A program made the position numbers and the translations under genes. The notes beneath the pieces were generated by a model. The model was not told the DNA's origin. It did not search any database and saw only the letters and a list, made by a program, of their open reading frames with translations. From assembly GCF_037911135.1 (NCBI RefSeq), contig NZ_JBBLYU010000001.1:992001-1056000 (forward strand): a DNA stretch of 64,000 bases. The letters run 5' to 3'. Shown here piece after piece: positions 35,293-44,751 of this stretch; the first letter of the stretch is position 1, and the number at the start of each line of letters is the position of its first letter. Source of the stretch: Phaeobacter sp. A36a-5a (GTDB lineage Bacteria; Pseudomonadota; Alphaproteobacteria; Rhodobacterales; Rhodobacteraceae).

Positions 35293-35325
35293 TAATACTC
35301 AAGAACAACATGAGCGACACGATAG

Positions 35326-36231
35326 ATGCACATCGAATTTCGTCACCTGCGCACCATCAAGGCCATACATCAGGAAGGCGGGTTGGCGCGGGCGGCCGAT
35401 CAGCTGAATATCACTCAGAGCGCGCTGAGCCATCAGATCAAGGGGCTGGAGGATCAGGCGGGGGTCGAACTGTTCCTGCGCCGCTCCAAGCCGATGAAAC
35501 TGTCGGCGGCGGGGCTGCGGCTGCTGCGGCTGGCGGATCAGGTGCTGCCACAGGTGGAGGCGATGCAGGCGGAATTCTCGGCCCTGCGTGACGGAAACAC
35601 CGGGCGGATGTATATCGCCATCGAGTGCCACGCATGTTTTGAATGGCTGTTCCCGGTGCTGGAGGGACTGCGCAAGAACTGGGCCGATGTCGATGTCGAT
35701 ATTCGCCCCGGCCTTGCCTTTGACGCGCTGCCTGCATTGCAAAAGGAGGAGGTCGATCTGGTGGTGTCCTCGGATCCCGAGGTGCTGCCGGGAATCGAGT
35801 TTATCGAGTTGTTTGACTATAAACCGGTTTTTGTAGCCTCGGCGCTGCATCCGCTGGCTGAGAAACCCTATGTCGAGGCCGAGGATTTTCGCGGCGAGAC
35901 CCTGATCACCTATCCGGTGGACAAGGCACGGCTGGATATCTTCAGTCAGCTGCTGACGCCTGCGGGCGTGGAACCTGCCGGCATCCGGCAGGTGGAGCTG
36001 ACGGCGGTGATCCTGCTCTTGGTGGCGTCGAACCGGGGTGTTTCGGTGCTGCCGGACTGGGTGGTGCGGGAGGTCAAATATTCCTCCGACTATGTGACCC
36101 GGCCGCTGACTTCCAAAGGGATCACCCGCAGGCTTTATGCGGCGATCCGCAGTGAAGATCGTGAAAAACCCTATATGCAGGAGCTGATCCGACTGGCCAA
36201 GGTGGAGGCGCGCAGGCTGCAACAGCAGTAG
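35326..36231 (+). CDS. metR: LysR-family regulator MetR
   Basis: A 301-residue LysR-type activator. The N-terminal helix-turn-helix reads MHIEFRHLRTIKAIHQEGGL then AADQLNITQSALSHQIKGLE; the effector domain contains RMYIAIECHACFEWLFPVL, which is the MetR signature (ECHACFEWL). Position opposite metF with a MetR box between them confirms the assignment. Homocysteine is the known co-effector of this family. Confidence 0.93.
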   Translation: MHIEFRHLRTIKAIHQEGGLARAADQLNITQSALSHQIKGLEDQAGVELFLRRSKPMKLSAAGLRLLRLADQVLPQVEAMQAEFSALRDGNTGRMYIAIECHACFEWLFPVLEGLRKNWADVDVDIRPGLAFDALPALQKEEVDLVVSSDPEVLPGIEFIELFDYKPVFVASALHPLAEKPYVEAEDFRGETLITYPVDKARLDIFSQLLTPAGVEPAGIRQVELTAVILLLVASNRGVSVLPDWVVREVKYSSDYVTRPLTSKGITRRLYAAIRSEDREKPYMQELIRLAKVEARRLQQQ

Positions 36232-36411
36232 TGCGCGAACACTGGCGGTGGCGCAGGGGGCAGAGCAGGGCATACCCATGCGCCAGAGGCATAGCTCTCA
36301 TGTGTCGTACTGGTGCGTTCAGGCCCCTATTGGGCCTTGGCAAGCGGCAATCAGGCGCGTATAGGCACGGTTTGACCGACATCTCCCCCTTTTCGCTCAG
36401 GAGTCTTTCGC

Positions 36412-37197
36412 ATGATTGGCAGCGCAAACCTCAACATCATGATCAAAGCTGCCCGCAAGGCGGGGCGGTCGCTGGTCAAGGATTTTCGCGAAGTTGAAAA
36501 CCTTCAGGTGTCGAGAAAGGGGGCAGGCGATTTTGTCTCCAAGGCCGATATCGCTGCCGAGAAGATCCTGAAAGAAGAGCTGATGGGCGCCCGCCCCACT
36601 TACGGCTGGCTGGCCGAAGAGGGTGGCGAAGAAGAAGGCGCAGATCCGACCCGCCGCTGGATCGTTGACCCGCTGGATGGCACCACCAACTTCCTGCACG
36701 GTCTGCCGCATTGGGCGATTTCCATCGCGCTGGAGCATAAGGGCAAGGTTGTCGCCGGTGTTGTGTATGATGCCGCCAAGGACGAGATGTTCTTTGCCGA
36801 AAAAGGTGCTGGCGCCTGGATGAATGACACCCGGATCCGGGTCTCGGGCCGTCATCGCATGATCGAGTCGATCTTTGCGACGGGGCTGCCGTTTGCCGGT
36901 CGTTCCGACCTGCCTGCGACCCTGCAGGATCTGGCGCGTCTGATGCCTGCCTGCGCCGGTGTGCGTCGCTGGGGCGCGGCTGCGCTGGATCTGGCCTATG
37001 TGGCGGCGGGCCGCTACGAGGGCTACTGGGAGCGCCGCCTGAATGCCTGGGATCTGGCTGCGGGTGTGATCATCGTGCAGGAGGCAGGCGGCCTTATCGA
37101 AGCGGTGAACCCCGAGGATGATATCCTTACCTCCGGCGATGTGCTCTGCGCCAATGAGTCGATTTACGACAGCTTTGCCAAGGTGATCCGAGGCTGA
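36412..37197 (+). CDS. suhB: Inositol monophosphatase family protein (SuhB)
   Basis: A 261-residue Mg-dependent phosphatase. Metal-site motifs are the WLAEEGGEE block (Glu), WIVDPLDGTTNFLHGLPHW, and the C-terminal NAWDLAAGVIIVQEAGG. The length and order match SuhB/inositol-1-monophosphatase. AGGAG precedes the ATG by eight bases. A strong intrinsic terminator follows, so it is probably monocistronic. Confidence 0.93.
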   Translation: MIGSANLNIMIKAARKAGRSLVKDFREVENLQVSRKGAGDFVSKADIAAEKILKEELMGARPTYGWLAEEGGEEEGADPTRRWIVDPLDGTTNFLHGLPHWAISIALEHKGKVVAGVVYDAAKDEMFFAEKGAGAWMNDTRIRVSGRHRMIESIFATGLPFAGRSDLPATLQDLARLMPACAGVRRWGAAALDLAYVAAGRYEGYWERRLNAWDLAAGVIIVQEAGGLIEAVNPEDDILTSGDVLCANESIYDSFAKVIRG

Positions 37198-37233
37198 TGC
37201 CGCCCCGGTTTTTTCGCTGGATTTGACGTATTG

Positions 37234-37260
37234 AAACGCGGCCCCTCGGGTCGCGTTTTT
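37234..37260 (+). terminator. Intrinsic terminator of suhB
   Basis: AAACGCGGCCC pairs with GGGTCGCGTTT (one G-U pair) over a five-base loop, followed by TTTTTG. It lies about 35 bases past the stop of suhB. Confidence 0.9.
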
Positions 37261-37287
37261 GTTTTGCGGCTGATCCGCGGCGTCTGC

Positions 37288-37701
37288 CTAGCGGTCAGAG
37301 GGGTGATTCACCCCGTCGTGCCAAGGAATGTCACCATAGGTTTCGGCGTGGGTGCGCGGGTTGCCACCGTCAATACAGCCCAGATTGATCCCGCATTCTG
37401 CCGGATCGGAACGGCGCTGGTGATAGACGTAGATGCCGCATGTCTTGCAGAAATAGTGTTTCGCCGTATGGCTGCCCCAGGTGTAGAGGCTGAGATTTTC
37501 GGCGCCTTTGAGAATGGTCAGGCTGGCGGTGCGCGCGGTCACTGCCGCGGCCCCGCGACGGATGCAGAAGGAGCAATTGCAACGGCTGGCTGAGGCGAGC
37601 CCGTCAGGCAGCTCGGCTCTGATTACAACGGCGCCGCAATGACAGCTTGCCTGCCAGGGCTGGGCGCCGTCCTGCGGCGTGGCGGAGGTGGATGCGGACA
37701 T
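37288..37701 (-). CDS. GFA-family zinc protein
   Basis: A 137-residue protein of the glutathione-dependent formaldehyde-activating (GFA/CENP-V) family. The Zn-binding Cys pattern is visible: SCHCGAV, SRCNCSFCIRRG and FCKTCGIYVYHQRR. The family name comes from an early enzyme claim; most members bind zinc and have unknown substrates. It ends about 27 bases from the suhB terminator and is convergent with suhB. Confidence 0.88.
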   Translation of the reverse strand: MSASTSATPQDGAQPWQASCHCGAVVIRAELPDGLASASRCNCSFCIRRGAAAVTARTASLTILKGAENLSLYTWGSHTAKHYFCKTCGIYVYHQRRSDPAECGINLGCIDGGNPRTHAETYGDIPWHDGVNHPSDR

Positions 37702-37741
37702 CTGCTGCGGCCCTTTGTTTGAGATTGCGATATCTGGACTG

Positions 37742-38518
37742 CTACTTGCCCCAGGGGGTGTTGCGCCGGTTGGGGGCGGATGGCCTGCGCTGCACGCGTG
37801 GGATGCGGCTGTCGGTATAGCTGACCTCGGGATGAGGTGGATGGCCGTGGGTCTTGCCCCAGTACACCGGCCCGCCGCGCCTGAGCCAGAGCGGTAGTGT
37901 CAATACCAGCCCGACGCCGAAACCGCCGGCATGCGCCCAATAGGCGACGCCGCCTGCCTGAGGGTCAGAGCCGATCCCGCCGAGGAACTGCATGCCCAGC
38001 CAGACGCCCAGCATGACGAAGGCAGGGATCGAGAAGACGCGGAAATAGATGATCAGGATCAACAGGATATCGACGCGCGCCCGTGGGAACAGCAGCAGGT
38101 AGCCGCCCATGACACCGGCAATGGCGCCGGAGGCCCCGACCAGCGGCACCAGCGAGTCCGGGGCACTTGCGACATGGACCAGCCCGGCGCCGATACCGGA
38201 AACAAGGTAGAAGGCGAGAAAGGTGAAATGCCCCATCTCGTCCTCCATATTGTCGCCAAAGATCCATAAAAACAGCATGTTGCCGCCTAGGTGCATCCAG
38301 CTGCCATGCAGAAAGGTCGAGGTGAGCAGGGTTTTCCAGTCATAGCCTGCCATGATCTCCGCGGGCAGCAACGCATAGGCGTTGTAGAGCGCGGTCAGGC
38401 GGCGCGGGCTGTCATAGCCAAAGTAGGTCAGCGCAAAGATCGCGATATTCGCAACCATGAGCGCATAGGTCACATAGGGCGTGCGCCCGGAAGGGTTGTG
38501 GTCACGGATTGGAAACAT
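37742..38518 (-). CDS. Rhomboid-family intramembrane serine protease
   Basis: A 258-residue polytopic protein with six or more hydrophobic helices. The catalytic Ser is in LVGASGAIAGVMGGYLLL and the His in YWAHAGGFGVGLVL; the HLGGNMLFLWIFGDNMED loop with its conserved Asn is also present. A 55-residue hydrophilic C-terminal tail follows. It cuts membrane proteins within the bilayer. The substrate is unknown. Co-directional with the GFA gene (gap 40 bases). Confidence 0.9.
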   Translation of the reverse strand: MFPIRDHNPSGRTPYVTYALMVANIAIFALTYFGYDSPRRLTALYNAYALLPAEIMAGYDWKTLLTSTFLHGSWMHLGGNMLFLWIFGDNMEDEMGHFTFLAFYLVSGIGAGLVHVASAPDSLVPLVGASGAIAGVMGGYLLLFPRARVDILLILIIYFRVFSIPAFVMLGVWLGMQFLGGIGSDPQAGGVAYWAHAGGFGVGLVLTLPLWLRRGGPVYWGKTHGHPPHPEVSYTDSRIPRVQRRPSAPNRRNTPWGK

Positions 38519-38524
38519 GGGGGA

Positions 38525-38550
38525 ACGCTGGGCCGGATATGGCCCAGCGT
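38525..38550 (-). terminator. Hairpin downstream of putA
   Basis: ACGCTGGGCC pairs perfectly with GGCCCAGCGT over a six-base loop, about 45 bases past the putA stop and just before the rhomboid gene. There is no clear U-run, but stem strength and place fit a putA terminator. Confidence 0.65.
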
Positions 38551-38595
38551 CAAGAGTTTAGCCGGATATTGTGCGCATTGGCCTGACGCTCGCGG

Positions 38596-41500
38596 TCAGG
38601 ACATGCCGCCAAGCAGGGCTGCGTTGCCGCCTGCGGCGGTGGTGTCGACGCAGACATGCCGTTCGGCCTGTACCCGTGCCACATCCGGCAGGCCGGGGAT
38701 CAGCGGCAGGATTGGCCCGTTGCGTCGCGCCAGCCCAGTCTCAATCTCGCGCGCGGTTGCCTCATCACCCCACCAGATCACCCCGGAGATTCCCTCTGCG
38801 GTCAGAAGCAGGGGCATATCGCAGGGGCCGGTCGCTTCGATCGCGGTGCCGCCGAGCGCGTGAACGGCGCGGGCCTGGGCCGCCACGGCCTGTGGTCCCG
38901 GTCCCAGGCAGAGCAGCGGTGGGCGGGCCTGCTGCGACAGGCGGTTCGATTCGCCGGTCGGGCCGGGCAGGCTGGTGGTGGTCTGCTGCATTGGCTGACC
39001 TGTCGGTGCTGGCAGGGACACCATCGCTGCGGTATCGGCGGGCCAGCTGTCGGTGCTCTGCTGACGGTCAGGCGCACAGAAACGCGTCATGTAGAAGGGG
39101 CCGCCGGCCTTGGGACCGGTGCCGGACAGGCCTTCGCCTCCAAAGGGCTGGCTGCCGACGATGGCACCGATCTGGTTGCGGTTCACATAGAGGTTGCCTG
39201 CGTGAATACGGTCGCAGACATATTGCACCCGGTCGTCGATCCGCGTGTGCAGGCCAAAGGTCAGCCCATAGCCGGTGGCATTTATATCGTTGATGATCCG
39301 GTCGAGATCCTGCGATCTGAAGCGGGCGACATGCAGGACCGGGCCAAAGATCTCCTGTTCCAGCGCGCTGATGCCGGAGACTTCGATCAGGGTTGGCGCC
39401 ACGAAGGTGCCGCCCTGCGGTGCGGTCAGTTCCTTCAGCACCCGGCCCTCGGCGCGGGCGGTGTCGATATGGGCGAGAATACCGGCGCGGGCGGCCTCGT
39501 CGATCACTGGTCCGCTGTCGGTTGCCAGGTGCCAGGGATCGCCAAGCCGCAGGGCATCCATCGCGCCTTTGAGCATTTTCAACACGTTATCGGCGATATC
39601 TTCCTGGAGGTAGAGGCAACGCAGGGCCGAGCAGCGCTGACCTGCCGACTGAAAGGCGCTTTCGATGACGGCCTGAACGGCCTGTTCCGGCAGCGCGGTG
39701 CTGTCCACGATCATCGCGTTGAGACCACCGGTCTCGGCAATCAGAGGCGCGCCGGGACGCAGGTGCTCGGCCATGGCAGCGCGGATTTTCAGTGCGGTTG
39801 CAGTGGAGCCGGTGAAAGCGACGCCGCCGACGCGCGGATCTGAGGTCAGCGCGCCGCCAACAGCGCCGCCGCCGGGCAGCAGCTGCAACGCCTCTTTCGG
39901 GACGCCTGCCTCATGCAGCAGCGCGATGGCGCGATGGGCGATCAGCGGGGTCTGCTCGGCCGGTTTCGCGAGCACTGCATTGCCGGTTGCCAGGGCGGCT
40001 GCAATCTGGCCGGAGAAAATCGCCAGCGGGAAGTTCCAGGGCGAGATGCAGGTGAACACGCCGACCGGCGGCTCTGCTGGAATGCGGGCGGCGTAGTAGC
40101 GCAGGAAATCCACCGCTTCGCGCAGCTCGGCCACACAGTCGGGCAGCGTCTTGCCCGCTTCGCGCGTCAGCAGCGCAAACAGTTCGCCATAATTTGCCTC
40201 GTAGAGGTCGGCGGCCCGGTTCAGCACTTCGGCGCGGATGTCGGCGCTGGCTTGCCACGGGGCTGCGGCGCCGAGGGCCGCCTCGATTTCGGCCTGACCG
40301 GCGCTGTGCACCTGGCCTACCGTGGTGAGATCAGCCGGGTTGCGTACTGCGTCTTCGGTGGTGCTGGGGCTCGCGGGCGCCTTGGCCAGCAGGGGGGTTG
40401 CGGTCCAGCTGTGGCTCTTCCAAGGCGCGCGGGCGGCGTCGATCGCCGCAAGGGTGGGGGCGTGGCCCAGATCGAACCCGGAGGAGTTCGGCCGCTCCGG
40501 CTGGAACAGCTCCGGTCCGCTGCGCAGGTTCGCAGTCAGATCCTCGACCTGATCGAAGGGATCGGCGGCGACCACTTCGGGAGGCACATTTTCATCAACG
40601 ATCTGGTTCACAAAGGAGCTGTTGGCGCCATTCTCCAGCAGACGGCGGACCAGATAGGCCAGCAGGTCGCGATGGGCGCCTACCGGCGCATAGATCCGGC
40701 AGTGGGTGCGGTTCTGTTCCAGCACCATCTGATGCAGGGTCTCGCCCATACCATGCAGGCGCTGAAACTCATAGGCGCCTTTGTCGGTGTCCTTGGCCAT
40801 ATGCAGAATGGCTGCGACGGTATGGGCGTTATGGGTGGCAAACTGCGGGTAGATCCGGTCAGTCATCGACAACAGTTTGCGGGCGTTGGCGATGTAGGAC
40901 ACATCAGTCAGCGATTTATGGGTGTAGACGGGGAACCCATCGACGCCCTCGACCTGGGCGCGCTTTACCTCGGTGTCCCAATAGGCGCCTTTGACAAGGC
41001 GGACCATCAGGCGGCGGTCATAGCGGTTGGCCATATCATAGAGGGCATCCAGCGCCACTCCGGTGCGCGGTCCATAGGCCTGCACCACCACACCAAACCC
41101 ATCCCAGCCAGCAAGCGCGGGATCGGAGATCACCTCTTCGATCACCTCAAGCGACAGGGACAAGCGGTCGGCTTCTTCGGCATCAACGTTGAGCCCCATG
41201 CCGGCGGCCTTGGCCAGCAGCGCCAGCGCCTGCAGGCGCGGCACCAGTTCCTCCATGACGCGGGTTTCCTGCGCCAGTTCGTAGCGCGGATGCAGCGCCG
41301 AGAGTTTGACCGAGATACCGGGATTCTGGCGGATATCCTCGCTGTCGCAGGCGGCGGCGATGGCCGAAATCGCGCGGGAATAGGCCAGGTGATAGCGGGC
41401 GGCATCCGCTTCGGTGCGGGCGGCCTCTCCCAGCATGTCGTAGGAATAGGTGTAGCCTTTGGCTTCCATCCCGGCGGCGCGTTTCATGGCCCCTTCAATG

Positions 41501-42072
41501 GTCTCGCCCAGCACGAACTGGCGGCCCATTTCCTTCATCGCGCGGCTGACGGCGGTGCGGATCACCGGTTCGCCCAGACGTTTGATGGCGCCGCGCAGCG
41601 CCGAGACCGGGCTGCGCTTTTCGTCGAGCACCTTGCCGGTCAGCATGAGGGCCCAGGTGGACGCATTGACCAGAGAGGAGGTGGATTTGCCCAGATGCTT
41701 GCCCCATTCCGACGGCGCGATCTTATCCTCGATCAGCGCGTCGATGGTGTCGGCGTCGGGCACCCGCAAGAGCGCCTCGGCCAGGCACATCAGGGCAACG
41801 CCCTCGTCGGTGGAAAGACCGTATTCGGCCAGAAAGACTTCCATCAGGCCGGGCGAGGAATGGCCCCGGATGTCGCGCACCAGGGCGGCGGCATTGGCGC
41901 AGATGGTGCGACGGTCCGCAGCGCTAAGATCGGCCAACGCAAACAGCCGGTCGCGCATCTGAGCCTGATCAACATAGGTGCCCGCGTCGATGCGGTAGCG
42001 TAGCGCCTCCGCGTGGTCCGCAGTCTGCGCGGAGGACAGGGGGGGCGTGGGCCGGGATTGGGTCGCTGTCAT
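38596..42072 (-). CDS. putA: Bifunctional proline dehydrogenase / glutamate semialdehyde dehydrogenase
   Basis: A 1158-residue bifunctional PutA that oxidises proline to glutamate. The N-terminal PRODH barrel has RLVKGAYWDTEVKRAQ and the QFATHNAHTVAAIL region. The aldehyde dehydrogenase domain has the CISPWNFPLAIFSGQIAAAL block, the GVAFTGSTATALKI segment and the catalytic Cys in SAGQRCSALRCLYLQ. No ribbon-helix-helix DNA-binding domain is present, so regulation is by another protein; a PutR-type Lrp regulator is divergently encoded. The C-terminal 150 residues form the extra domain typical of longer PutAs. The protein is membrane-associated via its FAD domain and passes electrons to quinone. 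Confidence 0.95.
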   Translation of the reverse strand: MTATQSRPTPPLSSAQTADHAEALRYRIDAGTYVDQAQMRDRLFALADLSAADRRTICANAAALVRDIRGHSSPGLMEVFLAEYGLSTDEGVALMCLAEALLRVPDADTIDALIEDKIAPSEWGKHLGKSTSSLVNASTWALMLTGKVLDEKRSPVSALRGAIKRLGEPVIRTAVSRAMKEMGRQFVLGETIEGAMKRAAGMEAKGYTYSYDMLGEAARTEADAARYHLAYSRAISAIAAACDSEDIRQNPGISVKLSALHPRYELAQETRVMEELVPRLQALALLAKAAGMGLNVDAEEADRLSLSLEVIEEVISDPALAGWDGFGVVVQAYGPRTGVALDALYDMANRYDRRLMVRLVKGAYWDTEVKRAQVEGVDGFPVYTHKSLTDVSYIANARKLLSMTDRIYPQFATHNAHTVAAILHMAKDTDKGAYEFQRLHGMGETLHQMVLEQNRTHCRIYAPVGAHRDLLAYLVRRLLENGANSSFVNQIVDENVPPEVVAADPFDQVEDLTANLRSGPELFQPERPNSSGFDLGHAPTLAAIDAARAPWKSHSWTATPLLAKAPASPSTTEDAVRNPADLTTVGQVHSAGQAEIEAALGAAAPWQASADIRAEVLNRAADLYEANYGELFALLTREAGKTLPDCVAELREAVDFLRYYAARIPAEPPVGVFTCISPWNFPLAIFSGQIAAALATGNAVLAKPAEQTPLIAHRAIALLHEAGVPKEALQLLPGGGAVGGALTSDPRVGGVAFTGSTATALKIRAAMAEHLRPGAPLIAETGGLNAMIVDSTALPEQAVQAVIESAFQSAGQRCSALRCLYLQEDIADNVLKMLKGAMDALRLGDPWHLATDSGPVIDEAARAGILAHIDTARAEGRVLKELTAPQGGTFVAPTLIEVSGISALEQEIFGPVLHVARFRSQDLDRIINDINATGYGLTFGLHTRIDDRVQYVCDRIHAGNLYVNRNQIGAIVGSQPFGGEGLSGTGPKAGGPFYMTRFCAPDRQQSTDSWPADTAAMVSLPAPTGQPMQQTTTSLPGPTGESNRLSQQARPPLLCLGPGPQAVAAQARAVHALGGTAIEATGPCDMPLLLTAEGISGVIWWGDEATAREIETGLARRNGPILPLIPGLPDVARVQAERHVCVDTTAAGGNAALLGGMS

Positions 42073-42140
42073 TTTAGGGAACTCTCCGAAGGAACCACAG
42101 GTCGTGCCGTGGTTGGTCTATCCGCATATGATATCGCGAA

Positions 42141-42172
42141 ATTGCTGGGACAATCGCCCTATGTTGTGCAAT
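42141..42172. promoter_or_regulatory. Candidate PutR operator between putA and putR
   Basis: ATTGC at 42141-42145 and GCAAT at 42168-42172 form an inverted repeat with AT-rich interior, between the divergent putA and putR starts. The short arms make this weak evidence. Confidence 0.35.
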
Positions 42173-42208
42173 CAATAGGCATAACGCCCAAAAAAGGACC
42201 TTAGGACA

Positions 42209-42682
42209 ATGCAAATAGACTTTCCGGGCATGGATCGGTTCGATCAGGCGATTCTGGAGGCGCTTGGAGAGGATGGCCGCATGTCCATCGCGGATCTGGC
42301 GCGGCGGATCGGCCTGTCCAAAACGCCGACACAGGCGCGGCTGCGGCGGTTGGAGACCGAGGGCTTCATTACAGGCTATCGGGCGCTGATCGATCCGATC
42401 CGGCTGGGCCTGGATCACGTCGCCTTTGTCGAGGTGAAGCTGACCGATACCCGAGAGGAGGCGCTGGCGAAATTCAATGCGGCGCTGGCGCGGGTGCCCG
42501 AGATCGAACAGGCCCATCTGATGGCCTCGCATTTTGACTATCTGCTGAAAGTTCGGACGCGATCCATGTCGGCCTATCGCGCCGTGCTGGGCGAGAAGAT
42601 ATCGGCGCTGCCGCATGTGGCGTCGACCTCAACCTATGTGGCGATGCAGGCAGTGATCGAGGATAGCGCGGTGCTGCCGTGA
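42209..42682 (+). CDS. putR: Lrp-family proline regulator PutR
   Basis: A 157-residue Lrp/AsnC regulator. The HTH part reads LEALGEDGRMSIADLARRIG then LSKTPTQARLRRLETEGFIT, and the ligand domain begins ALIDPIRLGLDHVAFVEVKL. Divergent position next to putA is the hallmark of PutR, which activates putA when proline is present. AAAGGA precedes the ATG, though with a longer spacing than usual. Confidence 0.88.
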   Translation: MQIDFPGMDRFDQAILEALGEDGRMSIADLARRIGLSKTPTQARLRRLETEGFITGYRALIDPIRLGLDHVAFVEVKLTDTREEALAKFNAALARVPEIEQAHLMASHFDYLLKVRTRSMSAYRAVLGEKISALPHVASTSTYVAMQAVIEDSAVLP

Positions 42683-42751
42683 TTGGCATGTCGGGCGGAT
42701 GCGCGCGAAATCGTGACTTGTCCGGTGGGAGTTTTGCGCCAAGATTGGACG

Positions 42752-43384
42752 ATGCGACAGTTCTGGATTGCCCCGTTTCTTGGTCTTTGTTTCGCTGCGG
42801 CTGCGCCCCTCGCTCAGGCAGAGAGGGCAGGGCGGGTGCCGTTACTCGCTGACAGTGCAAGCTGCCCGGCGGCGCCGGATCATCAGGGCGCTGTAGACCT
42901 GCTGATCGGCCGTGTGCAGGCCGCCCCTGATGAAGCGTCAGCGCAGCAGATCTCCAACCAGTTCTGGCAATATTGGGCAGATGCACCCAATGCGCAGGCG
43001 CAGGCGCTGCTGGATCGGGGGATGACCCGGCGCTCGGCCTTTGACTTTCTCGGTGCACTGGAGGCATTTGACAGGTTGGTCGCCTACTGCCCGGATTACG
43101 CCGAGGGCTACAATCAGCGCGCTTTTGTCCATTATCTGCGGCGGGATTTTGGCGCGGCGCTAACGGATCTGGATCGCGCAATCGCCCTGTCGCCGCGTCA
43201 TGTTGCGGCGCTGAGTGGTCGGGCGCTGTCGCTTTACGGGTTGTCGCGCCTGACGGAGGCGCGCCAGGCGCTGGAGCAGGCGCTGGCGCTCAATCCTTGG
43301 CTGCCGGAGCGGCATCTGGTGGCGCCGGGTGGTCCATTGGCACCGGAAGGGGCAGGCCCGACGACGCCTGAAGTGGACCTGTGA
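42752..43384 (+). CDS. Exported tetratricopeptide repeat protein
   Basis: A 210-residue periplasmic protein. The signal peptide MRQFWIAPFLGLCFAAAAPL ends at AQA. Three TPR-like repeats follow: residues about 88-121 (RGMTRRSAFDFLGALEAFDR), 122-155 (GYNQRAFVHYLRRDFGAALT) and 156-189 (SGRALSLYGLSRLTEARQAL). A longer frame back to a TTG at 42683 lacks a plausible leader, so I chose the ATG. The protein probably acts as a scaffold in the periplasm; partners are unknown. Confidence 0.8.
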   Translation: MRQFWIAPFLGLCFAAAAPLAQAERAGRVPLLADSASCPAAPDHQGAVDLLIGRVQAAPDEASAQQISNQFWQYWADAPNAQAQALLDRGMTRRSAFDFLGALEAFDRLVAYCPDYAEGYNQRAFVHYLRRDFGAALTDLDRAIALSPRHVAALSGRALSLYGLSRLTEARQALEQALALNPWLPERHLVAPGGPLAPEGAGPTTPEVDL

Positions 43385-43527
43385 TCTGTGGGCATTGAGA
43401 CCCCTGTTTCGCATGACGCGGCGTCCAAACACCGATGCGGGAAAAATTCCATGATCCGTGAGATATCCCATTGTGCCGCTGCGGCGTCCTCGCTAGGTCT
43501 GTGATTGCAACGGGCCAAGCCCGCTGT

Positions 43528-43613
43528 GCGGACGTGGTGGAATGGTAGACACCGGAGACTTAAAATCTCCTGGCCGTATGGCCGTGCGGGTTCGAGTCCC
43601 GCCGTCCGCACCA
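43528..43613 (+). tRNA. tRNA-Leu (anticodon UAA)
   Basis: An 86-base tRNA with encoded CCA. The acceptor stem GCGGACG pairs with CGTCCGC; the anticodon stem GGAGA/TCTCC encloses the loop CTTAAAA with anticodon TAA. A long variable arm (TGGCCGTATGGCCG) and the T loop GGTTCGAGTCC are typical of tRNA-Leu. It reads UUA and, by wobble, UUG. Confidence 0.97.
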
Positions 43614-43643
43614 GTTTCCTCAGTTTGAGATCAGGAGCCTCCG

Positions 43644-44618
43644 TTGTCTTTTACGCTGGTTGCGACTGCCAAGAATGAAGGGCCCTCGATCCTGGAATGG
43701 GTCGCCTACCACAAGATGATCGGGTTTCAGAACATCATCATCTACCAGAACGACTCTGATGATTTTACAGATGAAATTCTGAAAACTCTGCGCGATCTCG
43801 GTGAAATTTCCTATTTCTACAATCGGGCTGAACGCGGGCGACATCAGGTCAAAGCCTACAAACGTGCCGCGCGCCAGCCGGAGTTCCGGGATGCGCGATG
43901 GGTCCTTGCGCTTGATCTTGACGAGTTTCTCGTCGTTCACACTGGCGCGGGAACCGTCGGCGATCTCATTGATGCCGTGCCGGACTGCGACCAGATCATG
44001 GTGAACTGGAAGAAGTTTGGCAGCGCAGGCAGTGCAACTCTGTCGGAGCAGCTGGTGGTGGAGACCTTTTTGCTGGCCGAGGATGACGACCGGGTTGCTA
44101 CGCATCTGACACCGTTCAAGACGATGTTTGATCCTGCTGCTCATGAGCGGTGCGGCATCCACAGGCCAAATGGCGCGAAGCTTCCCGATGATCAGATCAG
44201 AATTTGCAATGGATCCGGCCTGCCGAGCAGCGCCTACGAACATCGCAATTTCAGGGCTAAGGATCCCAGCCTGCGCGCGCTGGCCCAGATCAACCACTAT
44301 ATCACCAAGGACGCGGCGAGTTTTGTTCTGAAGTCGCACCGCGGCAGTGCCCATCAGGCGAACCGGCTGATTGATCGCAAATACTGGCTGCGCCGCAATC
44401 ACAATGTTCAGGCCGACACACGGCTTGCGGCCAAGGCTGATAGAATCAGGGCGGGTATGGCCGCATTGGATGTGGCGTCGGGCGGGCGGTTGTTTGACCT
44501 GCGCAGCAAGGCCATCGCGCTGCATCGCGCCCGGTTTGAGGCGTTGATGAAAGAGGCCGCCTATCGCGAACTCTATGAGTTCTGTCTGGAAAATCAGATG
44601 CTGCCGACAGGCGGCTGA
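43644..44618 (+). CDS. Glycosyltransferase family 2-like protein with TTG start
   Basis: A 324-residue protein of the GT2-type fold (Glyco_tranf_2_4 group). It begins with TTG at 43644, read as Met-Ser-Phe-Thr, with AGGAG six bases upstream; no ATG occurs in the first conserved stretch. [20 protein letters not shown] near the start and the [14 protein letters not shown] segment, with its acidic Mn-binding DxD-like motif, are diagnostic. There is no signal peptide or membrane helix. It begins 30 bases after the tRNA-Leu gene. It may act on a surface polysaccharide; the acceptor is unknown. Confidence 0.82.
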   Translation: MSFTLVATAKNEGPSILEWVAYHKMIGFQNIIIYQNDSDDFTDEILKTLRDLGEISYFYNRAERGRHQVKAYKRAARQPEFRDARWVLALDLDEFLVVHTGAGTVGDLIDAVPDCDQIMVNWKKFGSAGSATLSEQLVVETFLLAEDDDRVATHLTPFKTMFDPAAHERCGIHRPNGAKLPDDQIRICNGSGLPSSAYEHRNFRAKDPSLRALAQINHYITKDAASFVLKSHRGSAHQANRLIDRKYWLRRNHNVQADTRLAAKADRIRAGMAALDVASGGRLFDLRSKAIALHRARFEALMKEAAYRELYEFCLENQMLPTGG

Positions 44619-44751
44619 CCGTTGAGGTCTCTCCTAGATCCGATCGTTTTGCGGCCCATTCGCCGGACGGATTATCAACCCCAAGACCGCAGGAGGGCGT
44701 CTGCCGTGGTGTTGCGGAGTAGTTGGATGAGGGCGTAAGCCGAGGCTGGCG

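Noticed and set aside
39913-42003. 696-codon plus-strand open frame
   Set aside because: Antisense shadow of putA; no motifs and the minus-strand gene is certain.
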